DNA from: Oscillibacter sp. MSJ-31
Lineage (GTDB): Bacteria; Bacillota; Clostridia; Oscillospirales; Oscillospiraceae
Reading direction: 5' to 3'
DNA: 64,000 bases
Assembly: GCF_018918025.1 (NCBI RefSeq)
Contig: NZ_JAHLPT010000010.1
Location: forward strand, 1 to 64,000
Made by a program: the position numbers and the translations under genes. The notes beneath the pieces are model-generated. The model saw only the letters and a program-made list of their open reading frames with translations. It ran no database searches and was not told the DNA's origin. Positions 19,394 through 30,886 of the stretch are shown in pieces (the first letter of the stretch is position 1; each line of letters starts with the position of its first letter).

Positions 19394-20248
19394 TCAGCCA
19401 AGGCGCTGACGCACGGCCTCGTAGAGCAGAATGGCGGCGGCGGCGGAAGCGTTGAGCGAGGAGATGCGGCCCTTCATCGGGATGCTGACGAGGAAGTCGC
19501 AGCCCTCGCGCACAAGCCGGCCCATGCCGTCGCCCTCGCTGCCGATGACGATGGCGGCAGGGCCCTTGAGGTCGGCCTCGTACAGGCTCGTGGTCCCCTC
19601 GGCGGCGGTGCCGAAGATCCACACGCCCTGCTGCTGCAGCTCCTTCAAAAGCGCCGGAATGTTCGGCACGCGCGCGACGGGCAGATAGCTCACCGCGCCC
19701 GCGCTCGTCTTGCCGACGATGCTCGTCAAGCCCGCGCTGCGGCGCTTGGGGATGATGACGCCGTGCGCGCCCGCGCACTCCGCCGTGCGGATGATGGCGC
19801 CGAGGTTGTGCGGGTCGCTGATCTCATCGCACACCACGAGCAGAGGAGCCTCCCCACGCTCACGGGCGGCGGAGAGGATGTCCTCCACGCTCGCGTACTC
19901 GCGCACGGCGGCGAGGGCGATGACGCCCTGGTGCGCCTTCGTCGCGCTCATGTAGTCGAGCTTGCGGCGGTCGGCCTCGACCACCACCACGCCCGCCGCG
20001 CGGGCGGTGGAGGCGATGTGCCCGAGCGTTTTGTCCGTCTCGCCGCGGGCGATGAAGATCTTATCAATGGGCGTGCCGGCGCGCAGCGCCTCGGTCACGG
20101 CGTTGCGTCCCTCGATGAGGCCGTCCGCCCCGGCATCGCGCTCGCGCACGGGGACCCTTTCCTCCGCTCTGCGCTCGCGCGGAAATCGCTTTTCCGTGTG
20201 GTCGTCCGCGCCGCGCGGCCCGCGCTTTTCTTCGTATTCCTTCGACAT
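19394..20248 (-). CDS. rlmB: 23S rRNA (guanosine-2'-O)-methyltransferase, TrmH/SpoU family
   Basis: The 284-residue SPOUT enzyme uses S-adenosylmethionine to methylate a ribose 2'-OH, in RlmB at G2251 of 23S rRNA (family knowledge). The first 50 residues are charged and disordered. The substrate-binding domain begins at LIEGRNAVTEAL. The knotted methyltransferase domain has motif 1 DEISDPHNLGAIIRTAECAG, motif 2 AIVIGSEGDGMGRL and motif 3 IPMKGRISSLNASAAAAI. The start at 20248 follows GGGAGGATC; an upstream in-frame ATG has no such signal. It is divergent from ftsH. Confidence 0.88.
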   Translation of the reverse strand: MSKEYEEKRGPRGADDHTEKRFPRERRAEERVPVRERDAGADGLIEGRNAVTEALRAGTPIDKIFIARGETDKTLGHIASTARAAGVVVVEADRRKLDYMSATKAHQGVIALAAVREYASVEDILSAARERGEAPLLVVCDEISDPHNLGAIIRTAECAGAHGVIIPKRRSAGLTSIVGKTSAGAVSYLPVARVPNIPALLKELQQQGVWIFGTAAEGTTSLYEADLKGPAAIVIGSEGDGMGRLVREGCDFLVSIPMKGRISSLNASAAAAILLYEAVRQRLG

Positions 20249-20359
20249 AAACCGATCCTCCCGGTCAAAATTCGTATACATAATACACTATAACACAACA
20301 CGCGGATAAGATAAAGAGGGAAGCGGACAAAAATTCACCGAAAATTCATACCGCGGCGC

Positions 20360-20388
20360 TTGTGAAACGAGGAGGGGTATGCTAAAAT
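20360..20388 (+). promoter_or_regulatory. Promoter of ftsH
   Basis: TTGTGA (20360-20365), a 17-bp spacer ending in TGC, and TAAAAT (20383-20388) precede the ftsH start by about 70 bp. Confidence 0.65.
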
Positions 20389-20459
20389 ACCATATAATTA
20401 ACTTGGCAAGCTGTCGCCTGTGCCCGCGCAGGGCCGCAGGCGGAAAGGAACGCAGATAC

Positions 20460-22619
<2,160 letters not shown>

Positions 22620-22623
22620 ACCG

Positions 22624-22650
22624 AAAGCGCCGCCCGCAGGCGGCGCTTTT
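22624..22650 (+). terminator. Terminator after ftsH
   Basis: AAAGCGCCGCC and GGCGGCGCTTTT form an 11-bp GC-rich stem followed by T residues. Confidence 0.82.
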
Positions 22651-22668
22651 CCGTAAGGAGGAGTTCCC

Positions 22669-23187
22669 ATGAGACAACAGACGAGGGAGCTGGCGCTCGC
22701 AAGCGTGCTTGGTGCGCTGGCGGTGCTGTTCCTGTTCCTCGGCGGCGTGCTGCCGCTGGCGCTCTACGCCTGTCCCCTGCTCGCGTCCGCCTGCCTGCTG
22801 CCCGTGCGTGAGGAATGCCGCGCGAGCTATCAATGGTGCTGCTTTTTCGCCGCCGCCATTTTGGGATTGCTGCTTGGGCCGGACAAGGAATCCGCGCTGC
22901 TCTTCTGCTTTCTGGGCTATTACCCGCTCGTGCAGCCGAGTCTCGACGCGATCGGCAGCCGCGCGCTGCGCTTTCTCACGAAGCTCGGGCTATACGTTCT
23001 CGCCGTCGGCGCGATGTACGCGCTGCTCGTCTTTGTGTTCCGGCTCGACGCGGTAACGGCAGAGCTGGCGGCAACCGCCCCGTGGCTCATCGCGGCGACC
23101 TTTGCGCTCGGCGCGGTGCTGCTCTTTCTCTATGACGAGCTGCTGCGCCGCTTCGCGCGGCTGTACCGAAGGAGGAAGAGAGGATAA
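22669..23187 (+). CDS. Small polytopic membrane protein (172 aa), possibly ECF-type substrate-binding subunit
   Basis: About five hydrophobic segments are visible (residues about 8-25, 27-43, 56-75, 100-125 and 135-155), ending in a basic tail RRFARLYRRRKRG. The N-terminus (MRQQTRELALASVLGALAVL) resembles substrate-specific S components of ECF transporters, which begin with a short charged helix and an Ala-rich first segment. No ligand can be named, and no riboswitch is visible in the short 5' leader. The start follows AAGGAGGAGTTCCC. It is between the ftsH terminator and a bidirectional terminator at 23193, thus a single gene that may rely on read-through from ftsH. Confidence 0.6.
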   Translation: MRQQTRELALASVLGALAVLFLFLGGVLPLALYACPLLASACLLPVREECRASYQWCCFFAAAILGLLLGPDKESALLFCFLGYYPLVQPSLDAIGSRALRFLTKLGLYVLAVGAMYALLVFVFRLDAVTAELAATAPWLIAATFALGAVLLFLYDELLRRFARLYRRRKRG

Positions 23188-23192
23188 CAAGG

Positions 23193-23229
23193 AAGTCGGC
23201 AGGAGCCATACGGTTCCTGCCGACTTTTT
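23193..23229. terminator. Bidirectional terminator between convergent genes
   Basis: AAGTCGGCAGGA and TCCTGCCGACTT form a 12-bp stem followed by a T-run on the plus strand. It lies between the stops at 23187 and 23236. Confidence 0.85.
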
Positions 23230-23235
23230 ATGTTC

Positions 23236-24060
23236 TTATGCATCCTCCTTCGGCTGTAGCTTCGCGCTGAGATAGGCTGCGAGCGCGCCGAGGGCGGCGG
23301 CAAGCAGGCACAAAAGCGCGTCGCGCGCGCCGTCGTAATGCAGCGGGATGATAACGACCGTCGAGGCCAGCACGATGCCGAACACGGCGTGGTAGAAAAG
23401 CGGGTAATGCGCCCGGAAGCACCAGTTCACCACGCGTGCGAGCGTCAGCACGATGAGCGCCATGCCGAGCAGCCACGGCAGGATCACAGCCATGTCGAGC
23501 CTTGCAAAGCCCTCGGCCATCGGCGTAAACAGCCCGACCGCCATCAGGATGGAGGAGGACGTCATGCCCGGTACGATCAGGCTCAGGCCCCAAAGCAGGC
23601 CGCAGAAGAGAAAGCCGAGGAAGCCCGGGCGCATCGTGTAGAACGCACCGTACTGCGCGTAGAGCAAAACGGCGGAGAGGGCAAGAAAGCTGGCCGCGCA
23701 GGAAAGGTACGCGCCGCGTCCGCGCCCCTGCGCGCCCGCCTCGGCCCACAGGCTCGGGAGCGTGCCGAGGATCAGGCCGATGAACAGGCAGGTCGCGAGC
23801 TTTTCCGAGCGGTCGAACAGCACAAGGATCAGCCCGCCGCCGCACAGGAAGCCGAGGATCGCGCCGGCGCCGACCGGCAGCAGGAGGGAAAGATGGCGGC
23901 GCAGCCCGTTGAACGGGTGGGCGAGCACCTCCATCACCGGCCGGTAGATGCCGAAGATGACCGACAGCACGCCGCCGGAGATGCCCGGCAGGATGCCGCC
24001 TGCGCCGATGATGAAGCCCTGCACCAGCCGCAGCAGGACCGTCTTGAGGGGGAAGCCCAT
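23236..24060 (-). CDS. DUF368 / PopT-family undecaprenyl-phosphate translocase
   Basis: The 274-residue protein has about eight membrane segments and the DUF368 signature at its N-terminus: GFIIGAGGILPGISGGVLSV, a glycine-rich re-entrant motif that is partly repeated later as LWGLSLIVPGMTSSSILMAVG. Members of DUF368 (PopT) have been reported to return undecaprenyl phosphate across the membrane for reuse in wall synthesis; the assignment here rests on that family. The start overlaps the region just after the upstream dehydrogenase stop (24063), so the three genes from 26619 down form one minus-strand operon. Confidence 0.85.
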   Translation of the reverse strand: MGFPLKTVLLRLVQGFIIGAGGILPGISGGVLSVIFGIYRPVMEVLAHPFNGLRRHLSLLLPVGAGAILGFLCGGGLILVLFDRSEKLATCLFIGLILGTLPSLWAEAGAQGRGRGAYLSCAASFLALSAVLLYAQYGAFYTMRPGFLGFLFCGLLWGLSLIVPGMTSSSILMAVGLFTPMAEGFARLDMAVILPWLLGMALIVLTLARVVNWCFRAHYPLFYHAVFGIVLASTVVIIPLHYDGARDALLCLLAAALGALAAYLSAKLQPKEDA

Positions 24061-24062
24061 TT

Positions 24063-25034
24063 TTAATAGCCTCTCTTCCGGTCGACCAGATGCGCAAGCG
24101 GACGGCCCGCGGCATAGTTTTCCAGATCGTCGCAGAACATCTGCACGCTCTTGTCGCAGGTGTAGCCGAGCGTCATGTTGCCCGCGACGTGCGGCGTGAG
24201 CAGCAGATTTTTCGCGCGGCGCAGCGGGTGGTCGGCGGGCAGCGGCTCAGGCACGACCACGTCGAGCGCCGCGCCGGCGAGCCGCCCGGCGTTGAGCGCG
24301 TCGCAGAGCGCCTCCTGGTCGATGGCAGTGCCGCGGCCGACGTTCACGACGAAGGCGCTGTTGGGCAGCAGCGCGATGCGCTCGCGCGAGAGGATGCCCA
24401 CGGTCTCCGCCGTGGAGGGCAGCGCCATCACGAGAAGATCCGTTTCGGGCAAGACGCTGTCCAGCTCCGCGATGGCATGGATGGAGGTGAACGCCGGGTC
24501 GGAGGATCTGACCGTGCGGCGCACGCCGGTGATGCACGCGGGATGGAAGGCCTGCGCGCGGCGGGCAAACTCCGTGCCGATGTCGCCCGTGCCGAGCACA
24601 GTGATGCGCGCGCCATGCAGCGAGCGGATACCGCCGGAGAGCGTTTCCCAGCCGCCCGCGCGGATGATCTCGGTATACTCCATCTGGCGGCGCAGCAGCA
24701 TCAGGCAGACCATGATGAGATGCTCGGAGATGGTGGTGCCGTAGGCGCCGGAGGAGTTGGTGAGCCGACAGTCGGGATTCTGGTACAGGCTCTCGTCGCA
24801 GAAGCGGTCCACACCCGCCCAGCAGCAGCAATACCACTTGAGGCTTTTCGCGCTGCGGATGACCTTCTGCGAGCAGTGCCCGTAGAGGATCTCACAGTCG
24901 TCCACCCTGCCGACCGCTTCGGCGGACGAGGGGAAATACTCGATCTCGTAGCCATATTTGGCTGCCGCCGCGTTGAGCTGACGCTCGTATTTGTCGTTGA
25001 GAAAGTCGATGATGACGCCGATCTTTTTAGCCAT
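24063..25034 (-). CDS. D-isomer-specific 2-hydroxyacid dehydrogenase
   Basis: The 323-residue NAD-dependent enzyme has the Rossmann motif VLGTGDIGTEFARR at about residues 139-152. The three catalytic residues of the family are present: Arg in NVGRGTAID, Glu in VVPEPLPADHPL and His in LLTPHVAGN. The substrate (for example a D-2-hydroxyacid such as glyoxylate/hydroxypyruvate or an alpha-keto acid) cannot be read. The start overlaps the end of the upstream FAD enzyme by eight bases, and the next gene starts two bases after its stop, so translation is coupled in a three-gene operon. Confidence 0.88.
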   Translation of the reverse strand: MAKKIGVIIDFLNDKYERQLNAAAAKYGYEIEYFPSSAEAVGRVDDCEILYGHCSQKVIRSAKSLKWYCCCWAGVDRFCDESLYQNPDCRLTNSSGAYGTTISEHLIMVCLMLLRRQMEYTEIIRAGGWETLSGGIRSLHGARITVLGTGDIGTEFARRAQAFHPACITGVRRTVRSSDPAFTSIHAIAELDSVLPETDLLVMALPSTAETVGILSRERIALLPNSAFVVNVGRGTAIDQEALCDALNAGRLAGAALDVVVPEPLPADHPLRRAKNLLLTPHVAGNMTLGYTCDKSVQMFCDDLENYAAGRPLAHLVDRKRGY

Positions 25035-26619
25035 GCTGAGTGATCTCCTTTATAATTTGTTCCGCGCAGCGCATCCCATCCGCCGCGGCGGAGAGAATGC
25101 CGCCGGCATAGCCGGCGCCCTCGCCACAGGGATAGAGCCCGCGCAGAGCGGTTTGATAGGTATCGTCGCGCACGATGCGCACGGGGGAGCTGGAGCGCGT
25201 CTCGACCGCGGTGAGCACCGCGTCGGGCGCGGCAAAGCCGTGCAGCTTTTTCTCCAACAGCGGCAGCGCCTCCTCCAGCGCCGCGCAGACGAACGGCGGC
25301 AGGCAATCGTGCAGGTCGCACCAGCGCACGGCGGGGCGGTAGGTCGGTGTGACCCTCCCCGGCCCGATCGACGGACGGTGCGCGAGGAAATCGCCGACCG
25401 TCTGTGCGGGAGCGGCATAGCCTCCGCCGCCGAGGGCGTAGGCGGCCTCCTCCAGCCGTCGCTGAAAGGCGACGCCCGCGAGCACGTCCGTGCCGCCGAA
25501 GTCCTCCGGCGTGACGGAGACGAGCAGCCCGCCGTTGATGTTTTCGCCGTCGCGCGCCAGCTCGCTCATGCCATTCGTGACCACGCGGCCCGCTTCGCTT
25601 GCCGCGGCGACGACCTGTCCGCCGGGGCAGACGCAGAACGAGAACACGCCGCGCCCCGCCGCCGTGTGGGCCGAGAGCTTATACGAGGTCGGCGGCAGCG
25701 AGGGGTGGCCCGCGTACTGCTTATACTGCTGCACGTCCATATCGCTCTGGCGGTGCTCGATACGCACGCCCACGGCAAAGGGCTTCGGCTCCATCGGGAT
25801 GCCCGCATCACGCAGCATGGCGAAGGTGTCGCGCGCGCTGTGACCGACCGCGAGCACCGCGTGCTCTGCGGGGAGCGTATACGTTCCGTCGGGAGACGTG
25901 ACCCGCAGCGCGGCGAGCCGTCCGCCCCTCTGCTCCAGTCCGGTGACCTGATGGTTGAAGCGCACCTCTGCGCCGAGGGAAAGCAGCTCCTGCCGCAGAT
26001 TTTGCAGCACGATATACAGCCGGTCGGTGCCGATGTGCGGCCTGGCGTCAATAAGAATATCCTCGCTCGCGCCGAACGCGGCGAACTCCTCTAAAATATA
26101 GCGGTGGCGGACGTCCTTCGTGCCGGTGTTGAGCTTGCCGTCGGAAAACGTGCCCGCGCCGCCCTCGCCGAACTGGACGTTCGAGTGCTCGTTCAGCTCG
26201 CCCGTTGCCCAGAAGCGCTCGACATCGCGCCGTCTCCGCTCGACGCATTCGCCGCGCTCGAGCAGGATGGGCCGCGCGCCGCAGCGGGCGAGCACCAGCG
26301 CCGCGAACAGTCCTGCCGGGCCCGCGCCAATCACCACGGGACGCACGGCGGGAGGGGCGATCATCGGCGGCAGCTCGTAAAAGGCGGGCGCGTAGACGCT
26401 GACGCTTTTGTTCCTCGCGCGGCGCAGCACTCTTTCCTCGTTCTCGAGCGCGGCGGAAACGGTATAAATAAACGTCACGCCGTCGCGCGCGTCGATGCTG
26501 CGGCGGAGAATGTGCAGCGTATGGAGGGGCGCTTTGACACGCAGCGCCGCCGCGGCGCGTTCGTATAATAACGCCTCGCTCTCGCCCGGGGCGAGCTTCA
26601 GCCCTTCGATCTTCAGCAT
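25027..26619 (-). CDS. FAD-dependent dehydrogenase of the COG2509 type
   Basis: The 530-residue protein has an N-terminal domain of about 90 residues, then the dinucleotide motif VVIGAGPAGLFAALVLARCG and LLERGE (about residues 96-124). The segment NVQFGEGGAGTFSDGKLNT is diagnostic of this uncharacterised family. Later parts have FSFCVCPGGQVV and the C-terminal GLYPCGEGAGYAGGI, which closes the FAD site. The reaction is unknown. The start at 26619 follows GAAAGGAGCG. It is first in an operon with the hydroxyacid dehydrogenase and the DUF368 protein. It was annotated in many genomes simply as NAD(P)/FAD-dependent oxidoreductase. Confidence 0.88.
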   Translation of the reverse strand: MLKIEGLKLAPGESEALLYERAAAALRVKAPLHTLHILRRSIDARDGVTFIYTVSAALENEERVLRRARNKSVSVYAPAFYELPPMIAPPAVRPVVIGAGPAGLFAALVLARCGARPILLERGECVERRRRDVERFWATGELNEHSNVQFGEGGAGTFSDGKLNTGTKDVRHRYILEEFAAFGASEDILIDARPHIGTDRLYIVLQNLRQELLSLGAEVRFNHQVTGLEQRGGRLAALRVTSPDGTYTLPAEHAVLAVGHSARDTFAMLRDAGIPMEPKPFAVGVRIEHRQSDMDVQQYKQYAGHPSLPPTSYKLSAHTAAGRGVFSFCVCPGGQVVAAASEAGRVVTNGMSELARDGENINGGLLVSVTPEDFGGTDVLAGVAFQRRLEEAAYALGGGGYAAPAQTVGDFLAHRPSIGPGRVTPTYRPAVRWCDLHDCLPPFVCAALEEALPLLEKKLHGFAAPDAVLTAVETRSSSPVRIVRDDTYQTALRGLYPCGEGAGYAGGILSAAADGMRCAEQIIKEITQHG

Positions 26620-26842
26620 GGCAGCGCTCCTTTCGCATCGGGAAATCGGCTTTATTGTAGTATATCCGAATGTCCCGCGCAAGCTATTTTTTCCAATTCG
26701 GCCATTCTTCAGGATTTCTTTATGGCCTATTCAAAAAAAGTTCAAAAAAATTCGTTCCGGCTTCACGAAATGGACATAAACAGGGGGTATCATCGGTAGC
26801 ATCAAAAGAAAAATAAACGCTTCACGGCAAGGAGGCTTATCT

Positions 26843-28249
26843 ATGTATTACGAAGACGAAAACAACCTGTACCATTACAGCTACCGCAAGGGCGACAAGG
26901 TGGAGAATGTCCGCGACGTGGACTGCACCGAGGTGCCGAACACCGCGGCAACGGCAGACCCCTGGGAGGAAAAGAAGCCGAAGAAGAATCGGCTGGGGCT
27001 GAAGATCGCCGCGCTGGCGCTTGCCTGCGCGCTCATCGGCGGCGCGGCGGGCGCGGGCATCACGCAACACGCCATTACCTCCGCGCACGGCTCGACGCAG
27101 ATCGAGGTCTCCGACCGTCAGGTCGCCGAGGTCCGCCAGGTCAAGGTGGACGGCAAGCAGCAGCTCACCATGCCCGAGGTCTACGCCGCCAACGTCAACA
27201 GCGTCGTGAGCATCAACGTGTCCACCACGACGAATGTCTTCGGCCGCACGACAGAGTCCGCCGCCAGCGGCAGCGGCTTTTTCATCACCAAGGACGGCTA
27301 CATCCTCACCAACTATCACGTCATCGAGGGTGCGAGCACCGTCAAGGTCACGGCCTACGACGGCACGACCTATGATGCCGCCGTCATCGGCGGCGACGAG
27401 GATTACGACATCGCCGTCATCAAGGTCGAGGGCACGAATTTCCAGCCGGTCGTGATCGGAAAGTCCGGCAGCGTGCAGATCGGCGAGACGGTCGCCGCGG
27501 TCGGCAACCCGCTCGGCGAGCTGACCTTCTCGATGTCGCAGGGCATCGTCTCCTGCGTGAACCGCGCGATCAATGTGGACGGCAAGCCCTTCAACATGAT
27601 CCAGGTCGATTGCTCCATCAACCCCGGCAACTCCGGCGGCCCGCTCTTCAACAGCTACGGCGAGGTCATCGGCATCGTGTCCGCGAAGTATTCGAGCTAC
27701 TCCAACACCACCGTTGAGGGCATCGGCTTCGCCATCCCCATCGACGATGTGCTCGCCATGGTCAAGGACATTATGACCAACGGCTATGTGACCAACAAGG
27801 CATACATCGGCATCACGCCCCAGACCATGAACGCACAGATAGCGCAGCAGTTCCGCTACGATGTCACGCAGGGCGTGTTCGTCTGCTCGGTGGAGGAGGG
27901 CAGTGCCGCCGAGAAGGCGGGCCTCAGGATGGGCGACGTCATCACCAAGATCGACGACAAGGCCATCACGAGCTATGAGGATCTGGTCGCAGTCAAGAAG
28001 GGCTATAGTGCGGGAGACACCGCGACCTTCACCATCTACCGCGAGGGTAAGACGCAGACCGTCGAGCTGACCTTCGACGCCGCCCCGCAGACGCAGGAGA
28101 CGGCGCAGGACAACAGCCAGCAGCAACAGGGCGGCAATAACGGCAGCAACGGCGGCTATTACTACAATCCCTGGGATTTCTTCAATAGCTTCTTCGGCAA
28201 CGGCTACTACGGCAGCAGCTATTCCGGCGAGAGCCGCGACGCAGCCTGA
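26843..28249 (+). CDS. htrA: HtrA/DegP-like trypsin-type serine protease with one PDZ domain
   Basis: This membrane-anchored quality-control protease acts outside the cytoplasmic membrane. Residues 1-50 are cytoplasmic and charged, with one membrane helix at about 52-72. The protease domain carries the triad His159 (LTNYHVIEG), Asp189 (DYDIAVI) and Ser264 (NPGNSGGPL). One PDZ domain spans about 330-415 (YIGIT, GVFVCSVEEGSAAEKAGL, GDVITKIDDKAI). A low-complexity Gln/Asn/Gly/Tyr-rich tail ends the 468-residue protein, which is unusual in its aromatic glycine-rich stretch (GGYYYNPWDF, GNGYYGSSY). The start follows CAAGGAGGC. A UUCG-capped terminator follows. Confidence 0.94.
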   Translation: MYYEDENNLYHYSYRKGDKVENVRDVDCTEVPNTAATADPWEEKKPKKNRLGLKIAALALACALIGGAAGAGITQHAITSAHGSTQIEVSDRQVAEVRQVKVDGKQQLTMPEVYAANVNSVVSINVSTTTNVFGRTTESAASGSGFFITKDGYILTNYHVIEGASTVKVTAYDGTTYDAAVIGGDEDYDIAVIKVEGTNFQPVVIGKSGSVQIGETVAAVGNPLGELTFSMSQGIVSCVNRAINVDGKPFNMIQVDCSINPGNSGGPLFNSYGEVIGIVSAKYSSYSNTTVEGIGFAIPIDDVLAMVKDIMTNGYVTNKAYIGITPQTMNAQIAQQFRYDVTQGVFVCSVEEGSAAEKAGLRMGDVITKIDDKAITSYEDLVAVKKGYSAGDTATFTIYREGKTQTVELTFDAAPQTQETAQDNSQQQQGGNNGSNGGYYYNPWDFFNSFFGNGYYGSSYSGESRDAA

Positions 28250-28272
28250 GCAAAACAGCATCCGCCATACCG

Positions 28273-28300
28273 GGGCGGCTCTTCGGAGCCGCCCTTTTTT
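28273..28300 (+). terminator. Intrinsic terminator of htrA
   Basis: GGGCGGCTC-TTCG-GAGCCGCCC followed by six T residues: a UUCG tetraloop terminator. Confidence 0.9.
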
Positions 28301-28349
28301 GCCGCGTTTTGCCGCGCAAAAATAAGGACTTCCGCTTTTGGGAAAGCTG

Positions 28350-28358
28350 TGGTATAAT
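28350..28358 (+). promoter_or_regulatory. Extended -10 promoter of the dus operon
   Basis: TGG followed by TATAAT (28353-28358) lies 36 bp before the dus start. The upstream GCTGTGG matches the promoter at 13305-13332. No good -35 box is seen, which fits an extended -10 element. Confidence 0.65.
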
Positions 28359-28394
28359 TTTCTTCTATGAAACATGGAGAAGGAGGGAACGCCC

Positions 28395-29366
28395 ATGCGC
28401 ATCGGTACAGTAGAGATCAACTCGCAGCTCGCGCTCGCGCCGATGGCAGGCGTGACCGACGCGGCGTTCCGCGAGCTGTGCGCGTCCCTCGGCGCGGGGC
28501 TGACGTGCACGGAGCTCGTGAGCTCGAAGGCGCTGTGCTATCAGGATAAAAAGAGCCGCACGCTGCTCGTGCCCTTTCCGGGCGAGCATCCGATGCAGGC
28601 GCAGATCTTCGGCAGCGACCCGGTCTGCATGGCGGAGGCCGCCGAGATCGCCATTGAGGCGAGCGGTGCGGACATTCTGGACATCAACATGGGCTGCCCG
28701 GTCGGCAAGATCGTCAACAACGGCGACGGCTCGGCGCTGATGCGCGACCCCGAAAAGGCAGCGCGCATCGTCGAGGCGGTGGTCAAGGCGGTAAAGGTTC
28801 CGGTCACGGTGAAGATGCGCCGCGGCTGGGACAAGGGCAGCATCAACGCGCCGGAGCTGGCCGTGCTGCTCGAGAGCGTCGGCGTGGCGGGCATCACCGT
28901 CCACGGGCGCACCCGCGTGCAGATGTACGGCGGCCAGGCAGACTGGTCGACCATCCGCGCGGTCAAGGAAGCGGTGAAGATCCCCGTTATCGCCAACGGC
29001 GATGTTTTTACCCCGGAAAATGCGATAAAAGCCTTGAAGCTCACCGGTGCGGACGCGGTGATGATCGGGCGCGGCTGCTTCGGCAATCCGTGGCTCTTTC
29101 AGCAGTGCAGAGCCGCGCTCGCGGGCGAGCCGATCCCGCCGCTGCCGCCGCTTGCCGAGCGCTGCGACGCGCTGGTGCGCCAGATCGAACGCAGCGCGGA
29201 GTTCCGCAATGAAAAGGTCGCGCTGCTCGAAGCGCGGCGGCACTACTGCTGGTATCTCAAGGGCGTGAAATACGCCAACTACTATAAAGACCAGATCAAC
29301 CATATGGAGACGCTTGAGGATCTTTACCGCGTCACGGCGGGCATCAAGCGCGATCTGAGCGACTGA
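28395..29366 (+). CDS. dusB: tRNA-dihydrouridine synthase
   Basis: This FMN enzyme reduces uridine to dihydrouridine in the tRNA D-loop using NADPH. The 323-residue TIM barrel starts [14 protein letters not shown] and continues with [29 protein letters not shown] (Cys of the MGCP motif is the catalytic acid), [23 protein letters not shown] and IANGDV, with the phosphate-binding [12 protein letters not shown]. The internal start at 28395 is preferred because AAGGAGGG precedes it. An ECF sigma gene begins 15 bp after the stop; dus, sigma, anti-sigma, lspA and rlu may all be read from the promoter at 28350. Confidence 0.93.
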   Translation: MRIGTVEINSQLALAPMAGVTDAAFRELCASLGAGLTCTELVSSKALCYQDKKSRTLLVPFPGEHPMQAQIFGSDPVCMAEAAEIAIEASGADILDINMGCPVGKIVNNGDGSALMRDPEKAARIVEAVVKAVKVPVTVKMRRGWDKGSINAPELAVLLESVGVAGITVHGRTRVQMYGGQADWSTIRAVKEAVKIPVIANGDVFTPENAIKALKLTGADAVMIGRGCFGNPWLFQQCRAALAGEPIPPLPPLAERCDALVRQIERSAEFRNEKVALLEARRHYCWYLKGVKYANYYKDQINHMETLEDLYRVTAGIKRDLSD

Positions 29367-29381
29367 ACACACGGAGCGGAC

Positions 29382-30002
29382 ATGAACGAAAGTGAACTGA
29401 TCCAAGCCGCGCGCGGCGGCGACGAGGCAGCCTTTGAACAGCTCGTCCGGCTGCATGAGAAGAAAATATACAACCTCTGCCTGCGTATGTGCGGCAGCAG
29501 CGAGGACGCGGCGGAGGCCGCGCAGGATACCTTCCTCGCCCTCTGGCGCGGACTGGAGGGCTTCCGCGAGGACGCGGCGCTGTCCACCTGGCTCTACCGT
29601 CTGGCGAGCAACGCCTGCATCGACCTGCTGCGGCGTAACAAACGCACGGTGGACGGCATATCGCTCGACGACGAGGACGTACACCTTGAGGTGCGCGACC
29701 GTGCGCCCACGCCGGAGGAGCACGTCGAGGGTCGGGAGACGCAGCGGCTGGTGCGCGAGGGGCTTGCCGCGCTGCCGGAGGATTACCGGCGCGTGCTCGT
29801 GCTGCGCGAGCTGCACCAGCTCAGCTATGCGGAGATCTGCGAGGTCACGGAGCTGGAGCTCGGCACGGTGAAGAGCCGCATCAACCGCGCGCGGCTGCTG
29901 CTGCGAAATTATTTGGCGGCAGACGGGAACTTTTTTGAAAAGTCAGCGTCAAAGGTTACAGAATGTAATCGAACTGTCGGAGGGGAGAGGAACGCAAGAT
30001 GA
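29382..30002 (+). CDS. ECF-family RNA polymerase sigma factor (SigW/RpoE-like)
   Basis: The 206-residue protein has region 2 (LVRLHEKKIYNLCLRMCGSS, AAQDTFLALWRGLEGF, STWLYRLASNACIDLLRR; residues about 20-90) and region 4 (EGLAALPEDYRRVLVLREL, SYAEICEVTELELGTVKSR; about 125-180). It extends about 20 residues past region 4. It overlaps the next gene by four bases. The partner is a zinc-containing anti-sigma, so control is by release of the sigma from that membrane protein. The start follows GGAGCGGAC. Confidence 0.94.
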   Translation: MNESELIQAARGGDEAAFEQLVRLHEKKIYNLCLRMCGSSEDAAEAAQDTFLALWRGLEGFREDAALSTWLYRLASNACIDLLRRNKRTVDGISLDDEDVHLEVRDRAPTPEEHVEGRETQRLVREGLAALPEDYRRVLVLRELHQLSYAEICEVTELELGTVKSRINRARLLLRNYLAADGNFFEKSASKVTECNRTVGGERNAR

Positions 30003-30886
30003 AAAAATGTGAAGAATTTGCGCCGCTGCTCTCGGCCTATTTTGACGGAGAGCTGACGGAGGAGGAGAACGCGGCAGTGCGCGCGCATCTCGGCGAATGT
30101 GAGGACTGCCGCGCACGGCTGGACGAATACGCGCAGTTATCCGGCGCGATGCTCGCTCTCGGCGATGAGGACGTGCCGGAGGGCTTTACGGCGCGCGTGA
30201 TGGACGCGGTGCGCGCGGAGAAGGCGGCAATGCCGCGGATGAAAAAGCCGAGCGCATGGCGCCGCTGGATGCCGATGGCGGCCTGCGCGGCGATCGTCGC
30301 GCTCGCGGCGGCGGTAACGATCCCGCGAACGGAAATGAAGCAGGAAACAACCAGCGCTGCGCCGGATACGCCCGCCGCACAGGAGGATCAGGCGATGTTT
30401 TCGATGGCGGCGCCGCCCAGCGATCCGCTGCCCGATACGGATGCCGAGGTGGAATATCCCGAGCAGCGCTGTGAAACGGTGCAGTCCAGCCCGTATTATG
30501 ACCACCAGCTTGGCGGCGCGGCAGCGGACAGAGCCAAGATCGCGGGCGCATCCGACGGCACGGAAAACGGCAGCCCCGAGCAGGAATACTACTGCGAGAC
30601 CGTTCCCATCGGCGAGAGCGGCGAGGAGGGCAGCCTGCTCACCGCGTGGTACGATCCCGTGGTGCTTGAGCTGTACGGCGCGGGCGCGACGGACTATGTG
30701 CTCTCAAGCGGCGGCGTGAAGGACGGCGACGCGGGCTTTTACTACGCCCCCATCGCCGCGCTGCGCGACCTGCCGGAGGGCCTCGGCATGAGGCAGGCGC
30801 AGGTGGAAACGCTCGCACTTGCCCCCGCGGACGCGGAGTGGGTGCTCGTCTATCCCAATGACTTCAGCGAGGTGCCGCAGCCGTGA
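29999..30886 (+). CDS. Anti-sigma factor with zinc-binding ZAS domain
   Basis: The 295-residue protein has the anti-sigma zinc motif H-x3-C-x2-C (His30, Cys34, Cys37: HLGECEDC) in the first 45 residues, where it would grip the sigma factor. A membrane helix lies at about residues 87-104 (WMPMAACAAIVALAAAVTI). The remaining 190 residues are acidic and extracytoplasmic, with no known sensor domain. Four-base overlaps on both sides tie it to the sigma gene upstream and to lspA downstream. Regulated proteolysis by a site-1/site-2 system is the likely mode of release (inference). Confidence 0.9.
   Translation: MKKCEEFAPLLSAYFDGELTEEENAAVRAHLGECEDCRARLDEYAQLSGAMLALGDEDVPEGFTARVMDAVRAEKAAMPRMKKPSAWRRWMPMAACAAIVALAAAVTIPRTEMKQETTSAAPDTPAAQEDQAMFSMAAPPSDPLPDTDAEVEYPEQRCETVQSSPYYDHQLGGAAADRAKIAGASDGTENGSPEQEYYCETVPIGESGEEGSLLTAWYDPVVLELYGAGATDYVLSSGGVKDGDAGFYYAPIAALRDLPEGLGMRQAQVETLALAPADAEWVLVYPNDFSEVPQP

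Noticed and set aside
17399-20293. 964-codon open frame opposite the pseudo-ATPase and rlmB
   Set aside because: It spans two real minus-strand genes and their junction, which no true gene would do here.
26620-26842. CIRCE or CtsR operator before htrA
   Set aside because: No CIRCE inverted repeat and no tandem heptamer for CtsR could be found.
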